Source of the DNA: an uncultured Oscillospiraceae bacterium
GTDB taxonomy: Bacteria; Bacillota; Clostridia; Oscillospirales; Oscillospiraceae
Reading direction: 5' to 3'
DNA length: 64,000 nucleotides
NCBI GenBank assembly: GCA_910579965.1
Contig: CAJTWF010000009.1
Location: 5,183 to 69,182, forward strand
Below the pieces are notes generated by a model. It worked only from the letters and a program-made list of their open reading frames with translations, was not told the origin of the DNA and did no database searches. A program made the position numbers and the translations under genes. Positions 63,970-64,000 of the stretch are shown one piece after another (the first letter of the stretch is position 1; each line of letters begins with the position of its first letter).

Positions 63970-64000
63970 ATGAAAGACATATCTCTATGTATTATGACCA
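63970..64000 (+). CDS. Start of an unidentified gene (truncated by window edge)
   Basis: An ATG at 63970 follows GGAGG by five bases and a good promoter. Only ten codons ('MKDISLCIMT') are visible, too few to identify the product. Promoter, ribosome-binding site and start together make a real gene likely. Confidence 0.6.
   Translation, partial: MKDISLCIMT

Overview
The window is a 64-kb chromosomal segment of a high-GC, spore-forming anaerobic Firmicute. The likeliest home is the class Clostridia, in the Oscillospiraceae (Flavonifractor/Lawsonibacter/Pseudoflavonifractor-like organisms). Supporting points are: spore genes (a spoVAF-type germination gene behind a sigma-G-like promoter, and the GPR spore protease); HrcA/CIRCE heat-shock control; a Firmicute-style ribosomal-protein cluster with zinc-type S14; glutamate fermentation by the methylaspartate route; and a selenium-dependent type xanthine dehydrogenase. 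Genus-level placement is inference. No rRNA, tRNA, CRISPR array or prophage was seen.

Layout. 1-2.4 kb: end of an unknown gene, a MATE exporter and an SseB-like protein. 2.4-10.1 kb: an inverted-repeat element, spoVAF, an ECF sigma factor with two membrane partners, and a GntR(YtrA)-regulated ABC-transporter operon with an exported protein, behind a near-perfect promoter overlapped by a 25-bp palindrome. 10.3-20.3 kb: a ten-gene minus-strand cluster citD-citE-citF, hydro-lyase alpha and beta, gntR, glmS-glmL-glmE and mal. Together these encode glutamate -> 3-methylaspartate -> mesaconate -> citramalate -> acetate + pyruvate. The fumarase-like and citrate-lyase-like genes are therefore best read as mesaconase and citramalate lyase. 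20.4-29.9 kb: single-gene units, including a P-loop protein of unclear role, KtrB, a DUF362 protein, a phosphoesterase, S20, GPR, a gamma-carbonic anhydrase, an AT-richer probably acquired methyltransferase, ApbE and an SLH protein.

29.9-30.9 kb is an insertion-sequence graveyard (IS3- and IS256-type remnants) just upstream of the promoter of an 851-residue xanthine dehydrogenase. 33.6-38.3 kb holds a phosphofructokinase, yjdF with a structured leader that is probably a yjdF-type riboswitch, alanine racemase, a LolA-like lipoprotein and NAD(P)H-hydrate dehydratase. 38.4-44.4 kb is the heat-shock operon hrcA-grpE-dnaK-dnaJ behind a perfect CIRCE, followed by rpiB and ktrA. KtrA is the probable partner of the KtrB encoded 21 kb away.

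44.5-60.7 kb is the fused S10-spc-alpha ribosomal-protein cluster on the minus strand (rpsJ to rplQ, including secY, adk, map, a KOW protein, infA and rpoA). It starts from a near-consensus promoter with a leader of about 270 nt. The last part carries a Cof-type HAD phosphatase and an unusual 694-residue secreted protein that joins a GH24 lysozyme, SLH repeats and a GH25 lysozyme. The window ends in the first ten codons of another gene.
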